From Dehalococcoides sp. JdFR-56 (lineage in GTDB: Bacteria; Chloroflexota; Dehalococcoidia; Dehalococcoidales; RBG-16-60-22): a stretch of 56,658 nt of DNA. Positions 51,787 to 56,658 of the stretch are shown here, piece by piece. Both the position numbers and the translations under genes were made by a program. The stretch spans positions 1 to 56,658 of the forward strand of contig MTNR01000001.1 of assembly GCA_002011495.1 (NCBI GenBank). The letters are read 5' to 3'. Every line of letters begins with the position of its first letter. The stretch's first letter is position 1. The notes beneath the pieces are model-generated. The model made no database searches and was not told where the DNA came from. It worked only from the letters and a program-made list of their open reading frames with translations.

Positions 51787-54072
51787 CTAGCTATTTAGCA
51801 GTCCCTCAAGCAATACCTCAGCGGCCTTTTTATCCAGCGGCTGATTGTTATTGCCGCACTTGGGCGATTGGATGCAGCTCGGGCAACCATCTTGGCAGGG
51901 GCACTCGCTGATCGCCCTTAAGGTAGCTTGCCACAACTCGGTTATCATGTCAAAACCCTTCTCGGCGATGCCGATGCCGCCGGGATAGGCGTCATAGATG
52001 AAAACTTGAGCCCGGCCGGTATCAGGGTGGAGCGGGGTGGAGACGCCACCGATGTCATTGCGGTCGCAGAGGGCAAAGAGGGGCAGAATACCGATGGCGG
52101 CATGCTCCACCGCGTGCAATCCCCCGGCAAAATCAAGCTGCATCTCCTCCAGCCGGGCGAGCACCTCAGGGGGCAGGTCAAACCAGAGCGCCATGGTGGG
52201 AAAACACTGGGGTGGCAGATCAAGCGGCTCCTCACCAATTACCTCGTCGGTGAACTGGGCTTTCTTCTTGAAACCAACCACGGTGGTGGTGACCTCAACC
52301 TCGCCCAAATACACCTTCACCCGCCCCGCGCTTTTATCTCGGCTCAAGTTCACGATATGCAAATCCTCAAGCTCCTTGGTCTGGGTGTAGTAATTGGCCG
52401 TGGTCGGCTCGGCATAGGCAGTGCGGCCAGCCAGGTCAAGCTCTTTGATTAAATAGGATTCTCCCTGATGCAGGTAGATCGCCCCGGGATGTATTTGAAA
52501 GAGGGCGACGCTGGCCTCCACCGTCTCCAGCATTGAGTTGGTTGAGGTGTCAATAACGGCGAAGTTCTGCCCGGTGGTGGAGCGGATACCTACCACCTGC
52601 GCCGGATAGGCGAGCGCTGGAGAAAGATACCACCTTTGGTTGCGCTCCTTAAGCAAGCCCTCCTCCTCCAGCACCTTCCTTTCCCGAGCAAGAGTATCGC
52701 CGAAGATTTCCTCATCCTCACGGCTTAAGGGGCATTCCCAGGCGGCGCATAGGAGATGCGCCCTCAAGATATATGGGTTAGCCGGGTTAACCAGCGCATT
52801 CTCAAAGTTTTTGCCAAAGAAAGCTTCAGGATGACGCATGAAATACTGGTCCAGTGGGTTATCCAGCGCCACCAAGAAGCTCATGGACTGGCCTTGACTG
52901 CGGCCGCTTCTGCCCGCCTGCTGCCAGGTGCTGGCGATGCTTCCTGGGTATCCTGCCAGCACGGTGGCCTCCAGGTCACCGATGTCAACGCCCAGCTCCA
53001 GGGCATTGGTCGCCACCACCCCGGTGAGACGGCCCTCAAAAAGCTCCCGCTCAATCTGGCGCCGCTCCTCGGGGAGGTAGCCCGCCCGGTAAGGTTTAAT
53101 CCTCTCGGCGCTAGCTTGTCCGGTCTCAGCCAACCTCTGCCGGGAGTAAAGGTAAATCAGCTCAACGAGACGGCGGGTGCGGGCGAAGGTGAGCGTGCGG
53201 ACACCGTGGCTCACTAGCTCGGTAAATAAGTTGGTCGCTTCACTGTTGGCGCTGCGCCGAGCGCTCTTCGCTTTATCTATGATGGGAGGATTCCAGAAGA
53301 CAAAGTCCTTGGCGCCATGCGGCGAGCCGTCACTGTCCACCACCACAAAAGGCAACCCAACCAGCGCCTGAGCATGCTCCCCAGGGTTGGCGATCGTCGC
53401 CGAAGAGCAGATGAATTGAGGCGCCGCGCCATAGAGGCGGCACAGGCGGCGCAGGCGGCGCAGCACCCCGGCCACGTGGGAGCCAAAGACGCCGCGATAG
53501 GCGTGGGCCTCATCCACCACCACATACCGCAGCTGGCGCAGGAACCTCGCCCAGAACTGATGGTTGGGCAGTATGCCGATGTGGAGCATATCCGGATTGG
53601 TCAGGATTATCCGGGCCCGCTTTCTTATCTCGGAGCGCTCCTCTTTAGGGGTATCGCCATCAAAAGTGGCCAGCTCCCCGGCCTCGAATAGCTCTGGGCA
53701 AAAGAGCTCACGTAAGCCACGCAGCTGGTCTTGGGCCAGCGCCTTAGTCGGGAAGAGGTAGAGGGCACGGCTTCCTGAGTCATCAAGAAGCACCTCGGCG
53801 ACGGCGATGTTGTAGCACAGGGTCTTCCCGCTGGCGCTGGAGGTGGCCACCATGACATTTTTCCCCTGCCGGGCATGAATCACCGCCTCCGCCTGGTGGG
53901 TATAGAGCGGCAGCAAATGATGCTTACGCAGACAATCCTGAAGCTTATCGGGCAAGGGGTGGTCTAGTTCGGCATGGGCGGCCCGGCGGGGTGGGATATG
54001 CTCAACGTGGGCGATCTGGCCGGCGTAGGTAGGTTGACTCTGAAGATGCTGGAGGAAGGCCAAGGTATCCAC
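51787..54072 (-). CDS. MrfA/YprA-type DEAD/DEAH-box helicase with DUF1998 domain
   Basis: 761-residue superfamily 2 helicase linked to repair of mitomycin-type DNA damage in Bacillus. Motif I is SASGKT, motif II DEAH, motif III SAT, motif VI GRSGR-like (QAGRSGRSQG). The C-terminal DUF1998 has the zinc-type cluster CPCQDGCPSCIQSPKCGNNN. The call rests on domain order and the cysteine cluster. Confidence 0.9.
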   Translation of the reverse strand: MDTLAFLQHLQSQPTYAGQIAHVEHIPPRRAAHAELDHPLPDKLQDCLRKHHLLPLYTHQAEAVIHARQGKNVMVATSSASGKTLCYNIAVAEVLLDDSGSRALYLFPTKALAQDQLRGLRELFCPELFEAGELATFDGDTPKEERSEIRKRARIILTNPDMLHIGILPNHQFWARFLRQLRYVVVDEAHAYRGVFGSHVAGVLRRLRRLCRLYGAAPQFICSSATIANPGEHAQALVGLPFVVVDSDGSPHGAKDFVFWNPPIIDKAKSARRSANSEATNLFTELVSHGVRTLTFARTRRLVELIYLYSRQRLAETGQASAERIKPYRAGYLPEERRQIERELFEGRLTGVVATNALELGVDIGDLEATVLAGYPGSIASTWQQAGRSGRSQGQSMSFLVALDNPLDQYFMRHPEAFFGKNFENALVNPANPYILRAHLLCAAWECPLSREDEEIFGDTLARERKVLEEEGLLKERNQRWYLSPALAYPAQVVGIRSTTGQNFAVIDTSTNSMLETVEASVALFQIHPGAIYLHQGESYLIKELDLAGRTAYAEPTTANYYTQTKELEDLHIVNLSRDKSAGRVKVYLGEVEVTTTVVGFKKKAQFTDEVIGEEPLDLPPQCFPTMALWFDLPPEVLARLEEMQLDFAGGLHAVEHAAIGILPLFALCDRNDIGGVSTPLHPDTGRAQVFIYDAYPGGIGIAEKGFDMITELWQATLRAISECPCQDGCPSCIQSPKCGNNNQPLDKKAAEVLLEGLLNS

Positions 54073-54081
54073 GACAGCTCC

Positions 54082-54375
54082 TCACCAGACCGGCAGAATC
54101 TCGATTTCATAATCCAGTATCTCTACCTCGAACCGGCCGCTGATGACAAAGTCCACCACCTTGGACAAGACCTCGTTGGTGTAGCGGTTATCATTGCTCA
54201 CGCAGCAGATGCCAATGGTGGCCAGCTGCCAGTGGTCGTGGTCATCAACCTCGGCCACGGAAACGTTGAACTTGTTGCGCACCCTGGTGGTGATGGACTT
54301 GAGTACCTGCCGCTTACCTTTGAGCGATAGATTCTCCGGCAGGCGAAGGTTGATTTTACACATCCCGACGTTCAT
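54082..54375 (-). CDS. DUF503 family protein
   Basis: 97-residue protein with INLRLPENLSLKGKRQVLKS and VRNKFNVSVAEV, matching DUF503 (YlxP-like ribosome-associated family). ATG 54375 follows GAGGT; a start at 54420 has no signal. The stop is 9 bp before the helicase start, so the two form one transcript with ftsY. Confidence 0.85.
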   Translation of the reverse strand: MNVGMCKINLRLPENLSLKGKRQVLKSITTRVRNKFNVSVAEVDDHDHWQLATIGICCVSNDNRYTNEVLSKVVDFVISGRFEVEILDYEIEILPVW

Positions 54376-54502
54376 GGCACCCGCTACCTCTAATCTAGCA
54401 TTCCTCCCCAAGAGTGTCAAACGAGAATCACCCAGAAGCTGTGACTATCTCCACCTCGCTAGTTTTTTATTTTGGTAACCCAGCCCCATCACCGCCTAAG
54501 AT

Positions 54503-54531
54503 TAGACAAGGCAGAGGCGCGCTAGTATAAT
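54503..54531 (+). promoter_or_regulatory. Promoter of fdhD
   Basis: TAGACA (54503-54508), 17 bases, TATAAT (54526-54531), 34 bp before the fdhD ATG. Confidence 0.75.
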
Positions 54532-54564
54532 ATTAGTGCGACCGCTTATGCCAGTTGGAGCAAG

Positions 54565-55377
54565 ATGCGCCGAAGCATGGAAAAGACAGCCGATGAGTCA
54601 TCCGCCAGCGGCCTCACCCCGCGGGTGAACTGCTACTTCTTCTCCGAAGGAGCCTGGCAGGAGGAGGTGGTGTCTGTACCCGGGGAGATGCCGCTCAGCA
54701 TCTTCATCAATGGCCAGGAAATAGCCACCATCCTGTGCACCCCGACCAAGTTAACCCACCTTGTCCTCGGCTTCCTGTACTCAGAGGGAATCATTGATGA
54801 TATCAGCCAGGTTGCCAGCCTGCGGGTCTGCGAGGATGAACCAGTCGCCGATGTCAAGCTGAACGCTGACTATTCCGCGCCCCCGAGGCGCACCCTGACC
54901 TCGGGCTGTGGCAGTGGGGTAAGCTTCGGCGCCAAGGCGCCAAAGGTGAGTTCAGAGCTGGTGGCCACGCCCCAAGAGATACTCGGGTTGATGAAGCAAC
55001 TCTATCAGCAGCAGGAGCTGTTTCAGCTGGGGGGCGGCATTCACTCCTCCGCCCTGTGCGACCGCAGGGAGATACTGGTGCTCGCCGAGGATATCGGCCG
55101 CCACAATACCCTAGACAAGATTATGGGGGAATGTCTCATGCGGAGACTCTCAACTCAAGACCGTATTCTGGTGACCACGGGACGCATCTCCTCGGAGATG
55201 CTGCTCAAAGCCGCCAGAATGCAGACCCCCATCGTGGTCTCGCGGGGCGCCCCGACGGAGCGTGCCATCGCCCTGGGCAGAGAGCTGGGCATCACCGTAA
55301 TCGGCTATGCTCGCTCCAACCGCCTCTCCGCCTTCTGCGGCGAAGAGCGTTTGCTGGCCGCCGTACCCAAAATTTGA
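54565..55377 (+). CDS. fdhD: FdhD, sulfur carrier for formate dehydrogenase maturation
   Basis: Needed to sulfurate the molybdenum/tungsten cofactor of formate dehydrogenase. 270 residues, with the C115 motif TSGCGSG, DIGRHNTLDK near 182, TTGRISSEM and VVSRGAPTERAI. E. coli has CxxC; here only the first cysteine remains, so the sulfur-relay chemistry may differ. No formate dehydrogenase gene is in view. Confidence 0.92.
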   Translation: MRRSMEKTADESSASGLTPRVNCYFFSEGAWQEEVVSVPGEMPLSIFINGQEIATILCTPTKLTHLVLGFLYSEGIIDDISQVASLRVCEDEPVADVKLNADYSAPPRRTLTSGCGSGVSFGAKAPKVSSELVATPQEILGLMKQLYQQQELFQLGGGIHSSALCDRREILVLAEDIGRHNTLDKIMGECLMRRLSTQDRILVTTGRISSEMLLKAARMQTPIVVSRGAPTERAIALGRELGITVIGYARSNRLSAFCGEERLLAAVPKI

Positions 55378-55421
55378 AGATTGGCTAAATTGAGGAACAT
55401 ATGAGGTAGGAGGAACGTGTC

Positions 55422-55616
55422 ATGCCATTTCGCTTGGGACCGTGGGAGATAGCCCTTATCCTGATAATCATCCTCATCGTCTTCGGTGTGGGAAAGCTGC
55501 CCCAGGTCGGTGGCGCCATCGGCAAGGGCATACGCGCCTTCCGCAAGGCCCAGCAGGGCGAAGATGAGGAAGAAGAGAGACCCAAGAAAACCACCCGCAA
55601 GAAAGCCAAAAGCTAA
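55422..55616 (+). CDS. tatA: Twin-arginine translocase TatA
   Basis: 64-residue single-pass protein: helix (about 8-24), the FGxxKLP hinge ([11 protein letters not shown]), amphipathic helix ([11 protein letters not shown]) and charged tail. Pore-lining component of the Tat system. ATG 55422 has a good TAGGAGG upstream. Confidence 0.94.
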   Translation: MPFRLGPWEIALILIIILIVFGVGKLPQVGGAIGKGIRAFRKAQQGEDEEEERPKKTTRKKAKS

Positions 55617-55697
55617 TCTTCACCACCATCAAGGTTAATCTTGGGCAAGCCTCTTCCTTTGCGCCGCCTCCAGACCGAGGCAGGGTAGATAGTAGAT

Positions 55698-55973
55698 ATG
55701 GATTTTTTCGGCATAGGCTTCGGCGAAGTAGTACTGGTCCTCATCGTGGCCCTCATCATATGGGGACCGAGGAGAATCCCTGAGATCGCCCGGACACTGG
55801 GAAAAACGGTGCGTGTCCTACGCCAAGCGGCCAATGACTTTACTTCCCAGGTAACCAGAGAGCTGGATATTGAGGGAAAGGATAAGCCGGAGAGGAAAAC
55901 CCCACCCGCACAAGGCGGCGAAACCACCGGGATAAGTCAGCCCACCACCCAAGAAGACAAGACCGAAAAATGA
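55698..55973 (+). CDS. tatB: TatB-like/second TatA-family protein
   Basis: 91-residue single-pass protein with IIWGPRRIPEIARTLGKT, the GPxxxP hinge typical of TatB, and a long acidic/basic tail. The stop overlaps tatC by ATGA. Family membership is clear; whether it works as TatB or TatA cannot be decided from sequence. Confidence 0.88.
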   Translation: MDFFGIGFGEVVLVLIVALIIWGPRRIPEIARTLGKTVRVLRQAANDFTSQVTRELDIEGKDKPERKTPPAQGGETTGISQPTTQEDKTEK

Positions 55974-56658
55974 GCGACCAAAAAACGAGCATCCTCAGCC
56001 ACCTGCTTGAACTGCGCATCCGCCTGCTAAGAAGCCTGATCGCCATCGCCATTGCCTCCATCATCGCCTTCATCTTCTATGACTGGATATTCTACATCTT
56101 GAAGCTGCCCGCCCAGGGCATCAACCTCGTCTTCATTGAGATGACGGAGATGCTCGGCACCATCATGAAGGTGTGTCTGGCCGCGGGCATCATCTTGGCC
56201 ATGCCCTACCTTGTCTACGAGGGCATCATGTTCATCTTCCCCGCCCTTACCCCCAGGGAGAAGAGGTACGTTTACCTCGTCCTTCCCTGGATAGCGCTGA
56301 TGTTCCTGGGAGGGGTTGTCTTTGGCTACTTTGTACTGATACCGCCGGCCACTAGGTTCCTGGTCAGCTTCGGCGCCAATATCGCCACCCCGGAGATCAG
56401 GGTGGGCAATTACGTCGCGGTGGTCACCAGGCTGCTGCTGGCCACGGGCATCATCTTCGAGCTCCCGGTGATCACCACTTTCCTCGCCAGGCTGGGCGTG
56501 CTCAAATCCCAGTGGCTGGCCAGCCGGAGAAAGGCGGCGATCATCTTCGCCTTCATTCTGGCGGCGATCATCACCCCCACCTTTGACCCGATAAACCAGA
56601 GCCTGGTCGCCATTCCCTTGGTCGTGCTCTATGAGATGAGCATCTGGCTGGCCAGGCT
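55970..56658 (+). CDS. tatC: Twin-arginine translocase TatC, 3' end outside window
   Basis: Signal-peptide receptor of the Tat pathway. About 229 residues are visible, with HLLELRIRLLRS at the N-terminus, FPALTPREKRYV and the FELPVITTFLARLGV stretch; only the last residues are lost to the window edge. Together with FdhD it indicates exported cofactor-loaded enzymes. Confidence 0.95.
   Translation, partial: MSDQKTSILSHLLELRIRLLRSLIAIAIASIIAFIFYDWIFYILKLPAQGINLVFIEMTEMLGTIMKVCLAAGIILAMPYLVYEGIMFIFPALTPREKRYVYLVLPWIALMFLGGVVFGYFVLIPPATRFLVSFGANIATPEIRVGNYVAVVTRLLLATGIIFELPVITTFLARLGVLKSQWLASRRKAAIIFAFILAAIITPTFDPINQSLVAIPLVVLYEMSIWLAR

Overview
The window looks like a chromosome segment from an anaerobic bacterium of the Chloroflexota, most likely a Dehalococcoidia-type lineage. 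This is inferred from the gene mix, not proven. The supporting signs are an ADP-forming acyl-CoA synthetase, a fused M16 peptidase/chaperonin/dUTPase neighbourhood, a siroheme sulfite reductase of the small two-ferredoxin type, FdhD plus Tat genes, LarEBC nickel-cofactor genes, an archaeal-type dUTPase and the absence of any respiratory-oxygen gene. Coding is dense, GC is moderate to high, and starts include GTG and TTG. I saw no rRNA, tRNA, CRISPR array, phage or insertion sequence.

Layout. Positions 1-13.7 kb are housekeeping: a truncated uvrA, an ADP-forming acyl-CoA synthetase, an M16 zinc peptidase, a bidirectional terminator, groES-groEL under a CIRCE element, a HAD hydrolase divergent from a dUTPase, a kinase fusion, THEP1 NTPase, a tiny basic protein, a DUF6485 protein and a methionine-salvage pair (MetE-like protein, MTA phosphorylase). 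From 13.9 to 21.8 kb a two-unit Lrp/AsnC regulator is divergent from a six-gene operon: a TRAP transporter (DctPQM), an amidohydrolase, a diaminopentanoate-dehydrogenase-like oxidoreductase and a class III PLP enzyme. From 21.85 to 26.25 kb a minus-strand sulfur operon reads Rrf2 regulator, sulfite reductase, cysteine-synthase-like enzyme, TusA, a 47-residue membrane protein and a YeiH-type exporter.

From 26.4 to 35.0 kb lies a guanidino/carbamoyl locus: an N-acetylglutamate-synthase-like GNAT, a HAD enzyme and ornithine carbamoyltransferase. These face, across a 640-bp intergenic region with two predicted RNA folds, a COG2403-type GTPase, an amidinotransferase, a sodium/solute symporter and carbamate kinase. 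The set resembles an arginine-deiminase-type ATP-forming route in which an AGAT-fold enzyme stands where ArcA normally would; this is an inference. From 35.2 to 41.2 kb is a nickel locus. A Fur-family regulator whose promoter overlaps a perfect inverted repeat is followed by a CbiMNQO-type transporter and by larE, larB and larC for the nickel-pincer nucleotide; the apoprotein LarA is not in the window.

At 41.26-42.2 kb there is a clear relic of a GTP-dependent PEP carboxykinase, with four single-base frameshifts and a large internal deletion. The rest (42.5-56.66 kb) is mostly housekeeping: a DUF5808-like protein, a QueG-like Fe-S protein, mtaB, a DUF2284 protein, fabF-recJ, plsY, an MFS transporter, ftsY, an MrfA-like helicase, a DUF503 protein, fdhD, and tatA-tatB-tatC, with tatC cut by the window end. 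The best candidates for undescribed biology are the guanidino/carbamoyl locus with its leader RNA structures, the nickel locus with its operator and leader hairpin, and the sulfur operon with its small membrane protein.
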